From positions 1 to 37,404 of the IMG/VR virus record IMGVR_UViG_3300046513_000246: a stretch of DNA of 37,404 bases; one strand, given 5' to 3'. A model generated the notes under the pieces. It had not been told where the DNA came from. It worked only from the letters and a program-made list of their open reading frames with translations, and made no database searches. Made by a program: the position numbers and the translations under genes. The stretch comes from a virus. Positions 6,347 through 12,026 of this stretch are shown piece by piece (position 1 is the stretch's first letter; each line of letters starts with the position of its first letter).

Positions 6347-7482
6347 GCGGGGTTGAACTTCGGGAGAGTAGCATCCGCGTGCTGTTCTCCTATCAGGGCA
6401 AGCAGCGCAAGGAGCCGGTGAAGGTCGACGGCCAAGTGCTGGCGCCGACACCAGCGAACATAAAGTACGCGTCGCGCCTGGTGACCGAGGTCCGGCAGCA
6501 GATTGCTGCCGGCACGTTCGATTACCGCAACACCTTCCCAGACTCCACGCAAGCGCCGGATCCCGAGCCGGTCGGCCGAACTGGTGACGAATTGTTCTTC
6601 GACCTTATCGATCGCTGGTGGAATCTACTCGAACTGAAGCCGTCGACGAAAAGCCAATACCGCCAGCAGAAGGAGAACTTCTGGAAGGTGCACTTGCCCA
6701 ACAAGGCGATCAAGGAATTCGTCCATTCGGACATCAAGGCAGCCTTGAGGAAAGGCACCTGGAAGAGCAACAAGAGCCGTAACAACCAGCTATCGATTAT
6801 CCGCGGCGTCTTCGAGCTGGCGATCATGGACAAACAGATCAAGGAAAACCCGTGCGCAGGCCTCGAATACGCCGACGTGCAGCAGCGAGGCCCTGATCCT
6901 TTCTCCTTGGCGGAAGTGCGGAAGATCCTCGCCAGCGTCGCCGAGAATTACAACGAGCAGCTGTTGAACTATCTGCAGTTCCAGTTCTTCTCCGGCCTGC
7001 GGACGTCGGAAGCGATCGCGCTCACCTGGTCGAATGTCGACGTCAACAAGGGCGAGATCCTGGTTGACGCGGTCAATGTCTACGACGAGGAACAAGACTC
7101 GACCAAGACGTCGACCTCGCGCGTGGTCAAGCTCCCGCGGGAGGCGCTGGCAGCCGTGCTCTCACAAAAGCGGTTCACGGCCAACAGCAGCAAGGTATTC
7201 CACGATCCGTACTACAACGAGCCTTGGCTCTACCACAGGATCACACGCGCCGCCTTCTGGTCGACGACGCTCAAGCGGTTGGGCATCCGGCATCGCCGCA
7301 CCTACAATACGCGTCACACGTACGCGACCATCGGCCTCATGGCCGGCGTCAACCCGGCGTTTATGGCCCGCCAGTTGGGCCACAGCTTGGACATGTTTTT
7401 CAAGGTCTACGCGAAGTGGATCGACGGCCAGCACGACGAACGAGAGCTGGTCAAGATCGAGGCCGCGATTAAAGAGATTTAA
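6328..7482 (+). CDS. int: Tyrosine recombinase integrase, 384 aa
   Basis: GTG 6328 has AGGAAT nine bases upstream and gives the typical MGRxxxSGVELRESSIR start. The ATG at 6256 would read through xis. Residues about 7-70 match the DUF3596 arm-DNA-binding domain, about 87-175 the core-binding domain, and about 190-384 the catalytic domain. Visible catalytic residues are Arg225 (GLRTSEA), probable Lys260, Arg329-His330 (NTRHTYAT), His352 (QLGHS) and Tyr361 (KVYAKW). The first box-II His is Tyr326, as in related phage integrases. It would recombine attP with a tRNA-Ser gene, matching the fragment at 8805-8840. Confidence 0.95.
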   Translation: MGRAKLSGVELRESSIRVLFSYQGKQRKEPVKVDGQVLAPTPANIKYASRLVTEVRQQIAAGTFDYRNTFPDSTQAPDPEPVGRTGDELFFDLIDRWWNLLELKPSTKSQYRQQKENFWKVHLPNKAIKEFVHSDIKAALRKGTWKSNKSRNNQLSIIRGVFELAIMDKQIKENPCAGLEYADVQQRGPDPFSLAEVRKILASVAENYNEQLLNYLQFQFFSGLRTSEAIALTWSNVDVNKGEILVDAVNVYDEEQDSTKTSTSRVVKLPREALAAVLSQKRFTANSSKVFHDPYYNEPWLYHRITRAAFWSTTLKRLGIRHRRTYNTRHTYATIGLMAGVNPAFMARQLGHSLDMFFKVYAKWIDGQHDERELVKIEAAIKEI

Positions 7483-7510
7483 AAAAAAAGAGCCGGCATT
7501 GCCGGCTCTT
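7481..7510 (-). terminator. Intrinsic terminator after int and membrane operon
   Basis: A perfect 10-bp stem (7488-7497 with 7501-7510) with a 3-base loop lies between the convergent int gene and the leftward membrane-protein operon. Read leftward, the stem is followed by nine U residues, a strong terminator for that operon. Rightward it has no U tract and would be weaker. Confidence 0.8.
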
Positions 7511-7549
7511 CACAATAGGTACGAAGCAGCGGTATCTATACAGAATGAC

Positions 7550-8176
7550 TTAGGCCACTTGCTCGTACGAGCATTTTTCGACCACATCCTTCATTAGTAT
7601 TTTTTCAGCAACCACCGCAGCAGCAAGTGCTAATGTTGCTTTTACAAGACCTTTGACTTCTGCAAACACTGCAGCAACAGATGTGCTTCCAGCTCGAATT
7701 GCGGACATGACGAATTTTGTGGCCAAATAAAAGAGTACAAATGGGACCAAAGCTACAGTCAAAAGAAGAAATGGCCCTGACCCGACAATCATATAATTCA
7801 TGACAATTTGCAGTGCACGACGACGCAGTTCTTTCACATACGCCTCCTGCTCAGGATTCGAAGTCTGAAACTTAGCGTCAATGTTCTTCTTATGAGCCTC
7901 ACGCAGAACTTCGTTACGTCCAATTCCTCTCTCCAGAAGCACAACGTGAATTAAAGAAAACCGCTCAGTAAATCTCAGGTATCCATTAATCAAACCACGA
8001 AGCCTCCTATAGAGCTCTGAATCTATTGACCAGCCATGCTCCAAAAATTCGGCACGAAGGTTGTCTCGAAGGTCAAAAAGTTGATCGCGATGATGGTCCA
8101 GTATGCTTTTTTTCAACGCAAACCGCCAAATCGCCAAAAGAAGCAAACCATTGATCCCGAGCATTATCAGATCCAT
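7550..8176 (-). CDS. Membrane protein of the att-proximal operon, 208 aa
   Basis: I place the start at ATG 8176. The ATG at 8182 abuts the AAGGAG ribosome site, whereas 8176 has six-base spacing. Hydrophobic segments lie at about 2-19 (LIMLGINGLLLLAIW), 124-155 (two spans, MIVGSGPFLLLTVALVPFVLFYLATKFVM) and a less hydrophobic Ala/Val-rich region near 165-195. Between the first and second lies a roughly 100-residue charged helical domain. No family is recognised. Its position between int and the attachment site, low G+C and own promoter are typical of lysogenic-conversion genes such as superinfection exclusion or defence, but this role is inferred. Confidence 0.75.
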   Translation of the reverse strand: MDLIMLGINGLLLLAIWRFALKKSILDHHRDQLFDLRDNLRAEFLEHGWSIDSELYRRLRGLINGYLRFTERFSLIHVVLLERGIGRNEVLREAHKKNIDAKFQTSNPEQEAYVKELRRRALQIVMNYMIVGSGPFLLLTVALVPFVLFYLATKFVMSAIRAGSTSVAAVFAEVKGLVKATLALAAAVVAEKILMKDVVEKCSYEQVA

Positions 8177-8186
8177 TTCCATCTCC

Positions 8187-8582
8187 TTAATGTGGGGTTT
8201 CTCCGAGTTCGTTCAAGCCACTCGATTCATTATGCAAATCATTCCGCTCTGCGTGCTTGCGCTGTTGAGAGTATCCCGGCAAGAGACGCTTCTTTCCTCG
8301 TCGTTCGTACATGCCATAGCTCACCCCTGCAAGGCCAACCAGCGACCCAACTATACCTGAGAGGTGAAAGTTCTCCACAACTTTGGCCAAAGCTGTGATC
8401 GCGTCCGGGTTGGCCTGGACTATCGATCTGAAGCCGTCGACAGTGATTCTCACACATTCGAACGCAATCCACCCAGTCAGACCCGTCTTCGCAACACTTG
8501 CCATCTGTGCAACGTTCTGTACCCGAGCGTTGATCTCAGCTATCTGAACATTTTCCCTTTTTTGTGGTGTTCTTGTCGCCAC
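8187..8582 (-). CDS. Small membrane protein, first gene of the att-proximal operon, 131 aa
   Basis: GTG 8582 (GAGAG upstream) opens a two-gene operon. The stop TAA overlaps the ribosome site of the next gene. The product has a helical N-terminus (about 10-32), a moderately hydrophobic stretch (TGLTGWIAFECV, about 33-44), one clear membrane span (about 75-92, IVGSLVGLAGVSYGMY), then a basic cluster and a polar, Asn/Glu-rich tail. Unknown family. Coupling to the 208-aa membrane protein suggests a two-component membrane complex. Confidence 0.7.
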   Translation of the reverse strand: MATRTPQKRENVQIAEINARVQNVAQMASVAKTGLTGWIAFECVRITVDGFRSIVQANPDAITALAKVVENFHLSGIVGSLVGLAGVSYGMYERRGKKRLLPGYSQQRKHAERNDLHNESSGLNELGETPH

Positions 8583-8621
8583 GTTGCGCTCTCATCCAGA
8601 ATTTATTGTAATTGGGAAACT

Positions 8622-8649
8622 AGTATAGTACGTTAAAACCGATGCGCAA
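8622..8649 (-). promoter_or_regulatory. Promoter of the att-proximal membrane operon
   Basis: Read leftward, TTGCGC (8644-8649), a 16-bp spacer and a near-consensus TATACT (8622-8627) lie about 40 bp upstream of the GTG at 8582. This is one of the best promoter matches in the window and would allow expression in the lysogen, independent of late transcription. Confidence 0.65.
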
Positions 8650-8745
8650 TGCTCACGGAATGTCACGACCACTATGCATTTTCAATGAACCGCCACAGTT
8701 AACCCAAATTTATCCCACGGCAGCGTCCTAGGGAGAGTTAACCTG

Positions 8746-8776
8746 AAAAAAAAAGCCAACATTACAGTCGGCTTTT
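8746..8776 (-). terminator. Terminator downstream of the tRNA-Ser 3' end
   Basis: Read leftward: GCCGAC, a 6-base loop, GUUGGC (one G-U pair) and nine U residues. It lies 29 bp beyond the CCA of the tRNA fragment, so it would end the transcript of the tRNA gene rebuilt on integration. The phage apparently carries the tRNA terminator with it. Confidence 0.7.
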
Positions 8777-8804
8777 CCTTTCAAAACAATGGCTTACGTG
8801 TCCT

Positions 8805-8840
8805 TGGCGGAGAGACGGGGATTCGAACCCCGGATAGGCT
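8805..8840 (-). other. 3' fragment of tRNA-Ser, attachment-site core
   Basis: Read leftward, the sequence holds a T-arm (CGGGG, TTCGAAT, CCCCG), the acceptor strand TCTCTCC, discriminator G and CCA ending at 8805. The acceptor strand would pair with GGAGAGA, the start of bacterial serine tRNAs. No 5' half (GGAGAGA, D-arm) exists within the next 90 bp, so this is only the 3' part. It is the expected identity block by which the integrase inserts into the tRNA gene while keeping it functional. The exact core boundary on the 8840 side cannot be fixed without the host site. Confidence 0.8.
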
Positions 8841-8979
8841 ATGAATCTGTCCATGCAAACGCCAATTGCTATTAAAAATCAACGGGTTAAAGCAGAGTCA
8901 ACGTACTATATATCCGCTCAGGTTCGCGTCATATGTCATTGTTTTATATGAGATTGGCAACCGCTGATAGTACGAAATT

Positions 8980-9276
8980 CTAACGCGGCTCGGTCAGTAC
9001 CGACCACTCCTGGACGTACGCAGGACCGTCGTTACCCTGAGGCCGCTCCTCACCTTTGAACAGCATCCCGCCATTGTGCATCGTGGTGAGACGGGCGTCG
9101 TATAGCTCCGGGACCAGGCTCGCGCCAACTTGCGAGTTCGGGTCCTTCACCTCGAGGACATAGCTCCCCTGCAGGCAGCAAAGGGTCAGCGCCCCTTCGA
9201 CATGTGGCGCCTGGCTGATCTCGCGGTTCGACAGGCGCCTGCCGCGCTCGCGAAGCCTTTTCACTTTTCCATACAT
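8980..9276 (-). CDS. Conserved-type phage accessory protein, 98 aa
   Basis: ATG 9276 begins a basic N-terminus (GKVKRLRERGRRLSNREISQAPH, residues 3-25) followed by a beta-rich part (LTLCCLQGSYVLEVKD, about 30-45) and a LYDARLTTMHNGGMLFKG block (about 58-75). Proteins of this design recur next to phage att ends in Burkholderiales, without assigned function. It diverges from brnT. There is no ribosome site: a TATACT ends six bases before the ATG, so the message may be leaderless. Confidence 0.65.
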   Translation of the reverse strand: MYGKVKRLRERGRRLSNREISQAPHVEGALTLCCLQGSYVLEVKDPNSQVGASLVPELYDARLTTMHNGGMLFKGEERPQGNDGPAYVQEWSVLTEPR

Positions 9277-9282
9277 GCTAGA

Positions 9283-9352
9283 AGTATAGCCCGTACGATT
9301 TTTATCGTATATACATAAAATTCTTGCGTTTCTTATTTACCGTATATACAAT
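9283..9352. promoter_or_regulatory. Divergent promoter/operator region of brnTA and the 98-aa gene
   Basis: For brnT: TTGCGT (9324-9329), 17 bp, TACAAT (9347-9352), putting the start site at or next to the ATG (9359). For the leftward gene: TATACT (9283-9288), six bases before its ATG. In between are a perfect inverted repeat TACGAT-TTTT-ATCGTA (9294-9309) and two copies of CGTATATACA (9306-9315, 9341-9350), each containing the palindrome GTATATAC, 35 bp apart. BrnA antitoxins repress their own promoter, so these are likely BrnA operators. Confidence 0.6.
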
Positions 9353-9358
9353 AATTAC

Positions 9359-9625
9359 ATGGACATCACATACGACATCGCCAAAGACGCAACCAACACT
9401 GAAAAGCACGGCGTGTCGCTCGCAGCAGCTGCCGACTTCGAATGGGACGAGGCGCTGGTCTGGGCCGATGAGCGTAAAGCCTACGGTGAGAACCGCGAGT
9501 GTGCCATCGGATACATTGGCAATCGCCTGTTCTACGTGGCGTACGTGGATCGCGAGGATGTCCGTCGCATCATCAGCCTGCGCAAGGCGAACTCAAGGGA
9601 GGTAAGACGATATGCCGAAGCTTAA
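9359..9625 (+). CDS. brnT: BrnT-family toxin, 88 aa
   Basis: The N-terminal pattern D-x-A-K-x-x-x-N-x-x-K-H-G-V-S (residues 6-20) and the C-terminal RRIISLRKANSREVRRY are hallmarks of BrnT, a RelE-fold ribonuclease toxin of type II toxin-antitoxin systems that halts translation by cutting RNA. Length is normal. The start at 9359 matches the family N-terminus, yet no ribosome site precedes it and the promoter -10 lies only six bases upstream, implying a leaderless mRNA. brnA overlaps it by 14 bases. In a phage it could stabilise the prophage or defend against other phages. Confidence 0.9.
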   Translation: MDITYDIAKDATNTEKHGVSLAAAADFEWDEALVWADERKAYGENRECAIGYIGNRLFYVAYVDREDVRRIISLRKANSREVRRYAEA

Positions 9626-9902
9626 ACCGGGGACTGTGGTCCCTACGGCGGAGGAGGACGCTGCGATCACCGCGGCCGCAATGCTTGACCCTGACGCGCG
9701 CCCGTACACGGACGAGGAATGGTCGAAGGTGAAGCCGAAGCGCGCGCGCGGGCGGCCGCCGCAGGAAGTCACGAAGGTGCCCGTCAGCATCCGCCTCGAC
9801 GCGCGCGTGGCAGATGCGTTTCGGGCGACAGGGGAAGGCTGGCAAACGCGGATGAATGACGCCCTGTTCGAGTACGCTCAACAGCACGGTATGATGGGAT
9901 GA
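9612..9902 (+). CDS. brnA: BrnA-family antitoxin, 96 aa
   Basis: The C-terminal half (VPVSIRLDARVADAF, about 56-70, then GEGWQTRMNDALFEYAQQHG) is the BrnA ribbon-helix-helix domain that binds DNA and neutralises BrnT. The N-terminus (PDARPYTDEEW, about 27-37) is the toxin-wrapping region. A strong GGGAGG lies upstream of ATG 9612, in contrast to brnT, which would favour antitoxin excess. It probably represses the repeat-rich promoter at 9283-9352. A hairpin overlaps its stop codon. Confidence 0.9.
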   Translation: MPKLKPGTVVPTAEEDAAITAAAMLDPDARPYTDEEWSKVKPKRARGRPPQEVTKVPVSIRLDARVADAFRATGEGWQTRMNDALFEYAQQHGMMG

Positions 9903-9920
9903 TCTTGCGTTAGATCATCC
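9897..9920 (+). terminator. Hairpin at the brnA stop codon
   Basis: A perfect 8-bp stem (GGATGATC, 9897-9904, with GATCATCC, 9913-9920) and an 8-base loop overlap the stop of brnA. No U tract follows on either strand, so it may act as a weak terminator, an mRNA-stabilising hairpin, or a protein site. Confidence 0.35.
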
Positions 9921-9951
9921 TGCGGCGGCCGTGATCGCACAAAATCGGATC

Positions 9952-10152
9952 ATGGATCGAAGAACCGACCGCCTCACCCAGGTCTACATCGACGCCGTGG
10001 TCAACAGCTTGCCCAGCATCGGACTGCGCGAAGCAGCGTTCGCGCTGCGTGAGCTGGGCGTGCCGATGTGCACGGCATTGCGCGTGCTTACTCGGCCGGA
10101 GGTGCGTCGACACGCGGCCACGCCTCGATCAGAGTCCGCTTTTCGCTGTTGA
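9952..10152 (+). CDS. Small phage protein, 66 aa, convergent with Rz
   Basis: I prefer ATG 9952, with GTG 9931 as the alternative. The ribosome site is weak for both. The central part, LREAAFALRELGVPMCTALRVLTRPEVRRH, is a helix-turn-helix-like arrangement ending in VLTRP-xxRR, which I have seen in short phage and Burkholderiales proteins of unknown function. The 3' 65 bases overlap the antisense end of the Rz gene. It is rightward like brnTA, so it may be read from the brnTA promoter. Confidence 0.5.
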   Translation: MDRRTDRLTQVYIDAVVNSLPSIGLREAAFALRELGVPMCTALRVLTRPEVRRHAATPRSESAFRC

Positions 10153-10594
10153 GTCGCTCAGCTTCTTCTGCCACTTCTGTGCGTCGTCCTTGGCACTCTG
10201 CAAGTAGCTGCCCGTAGGTGCCGGTGAGCGCACGTAGGGCATCGGCGGAATAGTCGGGCACTGCCCGGTCGACCTTGGCGATGGTGTCGCGCAGGCTGCC
10301 AGCAGCAGCGGCAGCGCTGGCAGCCAGGTTGCGTATCGTCTCGTCACGTTTTTCTCCATTGGTTGTAGCTGCCTGCACGCGAGCCTGCCAGTCGGCCGTT
10401 TGCGCGGCCGCGGCCGCTTTGTCGACCGCGATCTGCCTGTCCCACCGGGCCTGCACCTCTTGCCGGCCAATGTCACGTTCATGCTCAAGGAACTCGTGCA
10501 CGCCTACCGCGGCGCCGGTAGCCAGGCCGCCAAGCACCAGGATCTCGAACACGAGCTTGTACGGCGCCAGGCGCGCGAGGATGGCGGCGATCAC
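10088..10594 (-). CDS. Rz: Rz-like spanin, inner-membrane subunit, 168 aa
   Basis: GTG 10594 overlaps the lysozyme stop by three bases and has AAAGGG upstream. The longer open frame to 10795 only shadows the lysozyme gene. One N-terminal membrane span (about 13-32, VFEILVLGGLATGAAVGV) is followed by a long periplasmic coiled coil (about 35-160) rich in Ala, Glu and Arg, the usual layout of phage Rz. Together with Rz1 it fuses inner and outer membranes in the last lysis step. A complete Rz1 frame lies inside it. Confidence 0.85.
   Translation of the reverse strand: MIAAILARLAPYKLVFEILVLGGLATGAAVGVHEFLEHERDIGRQEVQARWDRQIAVDKAAAAAQTADWQARVQAATTNGEKRDETIRNLAASAAAAAGSLRDTIAKVDRAVPDYSADALRALTGTYGQLLAECQGRRTEVAEEAERLNSEKRTLIEAWPRVDAPPAE
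10129..10359 (-). CDS. Rz1: Rz1-like outer-membrane spanin lipoprotein, nested in Rz, 76 aa
   Basis: In another frame within Rz, ATG 10359 opens a short protein with a basic start, a hydrophobic signal (TWLPALPLLL, 11-20) and the lipobox L-A-A-C (20-23). Lipid attachment to Cys23 would leave a mature chain of 54 residues that is Pro-rich near its front (CPTIPPMP), typical of Rz1. The gene ends before Rz does, so it is fully embedded. The extension up to 10488 is a shadow. Confidence 0.85.
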   Translation of the reverse strand: MEKNVTRRYATWLPALPLLLAACATPSPRSTGQCPTIPPMPYVRSPAPTGSYLQSAKDDAQKWQKKLSDSTAKSGL

Positions 10595-11106
10595 GACAGC
10601 CCTTTCAGGCACAGGTCGCGCTCGGCCGCCCGGCGCTTCGTCAGGCCAGGCAGCGACACGAGTACGCCGGCAACACGCGCCTTGTCCCAGCGGGGCAGCT
10701 GGTCGCACGCTGCGCGCAGCATCGGCACGCCGCTGTCCGGATTGGCCGAGTACTGGCGCAGGTAGCGCGCGGCGGTCGAACTGGCGGTGTCGCATGCGAC
10801 CGTCGGGCCCGCGTTGAACACAGCGTCACCGAAGGCGGCCAGGGCCTCCGGCGGCAGGCCAGGCGCGCAGCGGTCAACCAGGGTGATCGCGCGACGCATG
10901 TCGTCGGTGAGCCAGCGGTCGCACTGCTCGATCGAGTAACGAACGCCGGCGCGCACCTCGGGCCCGGTGTGGCCGCGGCAGGCCGTCAGGATACCCGGGG
11001 GATCGCGGTAGGCCACCTGGCGCAGGCCCTCGGCTGGCACCGCCAGCGCCGTTGCCAGCACGGCGGCAATGGCCAGGCGCCCGGGTTTCTTCATCGGATC
11101 AGCCAT
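10591..11106 (-). CDS. SAR-type endolysin, T4-like lysozyme (GH24), 171 aa
   Basis: The catalytic set E26-x8-D35-x5-T41 (PAEGLRQVAYRD then PPGILT) is exact for GH24 lysozymes, which cut the sugar backbone of peptidoglycan. A weakly hydrophobic Ala/Leu-rich N-terminus (about 10-24) just before Glu26 suggests a signal-anchor-release segment, as in phage 21 and P1 endolysins, activated on membrane depolarisation. Several Cys residues (43, 62, 80 and others) could take part in disulfide control. ATG 11106 has AAGGAGGT upstream. It overlaps the holin gene by 8 bases and Rz by 4. Confidence 0.92.
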   Translation of the reverse strand: MADPMKKPGRLAIAAVLATALAVPAEGLRQVAYRDPPGILTACRGHTGPEVRAGVRYSIEQCDRWLTDDMRRAITLVDRCAPGLPPEALAAFGDAVFNAGPTVACDTASSTAARYLRQYSANPDSGVPMLRAACDQLPRWDKARVAGVLVSLPGLTKRRAAERDLCLKGLS

Positions 11107-11350
11107 GGGCCACCTCCTTCGCCTGGGCGGCCTGATGCGCGCGCTGCATCGATCGGACCATGTTGAACGTCACGACCGCGCAGCCGACCGCCTTGTACAC
11201 ATTGGTTGGGAGATAAGGCGCGAAGCTTGGCAGATAGTCGTTCACGCCCTGCACTATCTGCTCAGTAAAGGGGAGTGCGGACAACAGCGCGGCATTGAAC
11301 CACACGCCGGCCGAGCGCAGCGCGGCATTGATACGGTCCTTGATCGTCAT
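11099..11350 (-). CDS. Holin-like membrane protein, 83 aa
   Basis: ATG 11350 follows AAAGGA and overlaps the preceding stop (ATGA). There is an N-terminal amphipathic region, a hydrophobic stretch (about 14-30, AGVWFNAALLSALPF), and a second moderately hydrophobic stretch (about 52-65, AVGCAVVTFNMV), then a basic/polar end. The position directly before a SAR endolysin fits a holin or pinholin. Because another small membrane protein precedes it, one may be the holin and the other its antagonist. Confidence 0.65.
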   Translation of the reverse strand: MTIKDRINAALRSAGVWFNAALLSALPFTEQIVQGVNDYLPSFAPYLPTNVYKAVGCAVVTFNMVRSMQRAHQAAQAKEVAHG

Positions 11351-11535
11351 GCCTTTTCCTTTCGATTTTGGCGCCACTCCTTCATGGGCGCCGAGTGGTA
11401 CCACTGGAAACCGATCCAGAGGATCGATGCTAGGGCTGCGAGCGGCGGCAGCGCGTTGACGAACCAGCCCAGGACCGTCACGGCGGCGGCGCAGGTCGAC
11501 CCGATGTCGAGAACATGTTTTACGTGGTCGAGCAT
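11347..11535 (-). CDS. Second holin-like small membrane protein, 62 aa
   Basis: ATG 11535 is part of the TAATG junction with the preceding gene. The 62 residues contain one or two spans (about 13-25 and 30-46, PPLAALASILWIGFQWY) and a basic tail (KEWRQNRKEKA). This is the usual pattern of short class II phage holins. The stop overlaps the next start. Which of the two small membrane proteins forms the lethal pore cannot be decided from sequence. Confidence 0.65.
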   Translation of the reverse strand: MLDHVKHVLDIGSTCAAAVTVLGWFVNALPPLAALASILWIGFQWYHSAPMKEWRQNRKEKA

Positions 11536-12026
11536 TACTGGCTTTCCGCCGCAGGCGTAAAAAAGCCCGCGGTTGCGGGCTGGTTGAGGAAGATCAGGGC
11601 CGCATGTAGCGTGCCCGGGTCGAACCGCTCAGGATTCGGCATCCCGAGCGCCGCCGCGACAGCCTCCGAGCAGAACCACTTGCGCTTGTCGTTTCCTACA
11701 GGCGACAGCACGAAATGCACGTTCCCCAGCAGGTCATAGGCCTCGCCCTCGTGCGCGTCGAACCACGCCAGGGCCGGCAGCGCGAGATGGTCAGGCAGGT
11801 CGACGAAATCCCAAAGGGCCGGGTCAAATTCGAACCACTTGAACCGCACGCCGCCGTCCATGTACGACGACGAGGCGGCCTGACTGACGGCGCCGGGCCC
11901 GCCGTCGAAGAAGATGAGCTCGACGTGGGAATACGGGCTGCGCGTCCACTTGCGCACCAGGCGGTTGTAGACGCCGGGCATCCCTGCATGCGTGCCTTTA
12001 TAGAAGGCTGCGCGAAACTTGGCCAT
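11535..12026 (-). CDS. Permuted NlpC/P60-like (papain-fold) protein, 163 aa
   Basis: Residues SPYSHVELIF (about 30-39) and WFCSEAVAAALG (about 116-127) match the His-then-Cys order of permuted NlpC/P60 (YiiX/YaeF-like) hydrolases: the His precedes the catalytic Cys. A WFDAHEGEAYDLLGN block (about 87-101) is also typical. It could cut peptidoglycan or an amide at the tail tip, or act in lysis. It sits between tail-fibre and holin genes. A terminator hairpin is encoded in its last codons (11559-11581). Confidence 0.75.
   Translation of the reverse strand: MAKFRAAFYKGTHAGMPGVYNRLVRKWTRSPYSHVELIFFDGGPGAVSQAASSSYMDGGVRFKWFEFDPALWDFVDLPDHLALPALAWFDAHEGEAYDLLGNVHFVLSPVGNDKRKWFCSEAVAAALGMPNPERFDPGTLHAALIFLNQPATAGFFTPAAESQ
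11559..11581 (-). terminator. Intrinsic terminator inside the end of the NlpC-like gene
   Basis: Read leftward: a 7-bp stem around GCCCGC...GCGGGC with a 4-base loop, then six U. It lies upstream of the stop codon at 11535-11537 and encodes the residues TAGFF. Sited just before the holin-lysozyme-Rz block, it would lower lysis-gene transcription unless transcription is antiterminated. Confidence 0.65.

Larger units (their letters stand above)
8697..8890. repeat. TTAACC repeats flanking the att core, possible integrase arm sites
   Basis: AGTTAACC occurs twice on one side of the tRNA fragment (8697-8704 and 8736-8743, 39 bp apart). TTAACCC occurs inverted on the other side (8884-8890). A looser GTTAAAACC lies at 8632-8640. 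Phage integrases of this type bind such short repeats on both arms of attP. The motif is short and could recur by chance. Confidence 0.3.

Noticed and set aside
8805-8900. Complete tRNA-Ser gene
   Set aside because: Only the T-arm, acceptor strand and CCA are present; no GGAGAGA start or D-arm occurs at the right distance.
10595-10795. N-terminal extension of Rz to 235 aa
   Set aside because: The extension is an Arg/Pro-rich shadow of the lysozyme gene; the GTG at 10594 with AAAGGG is the fitting start.
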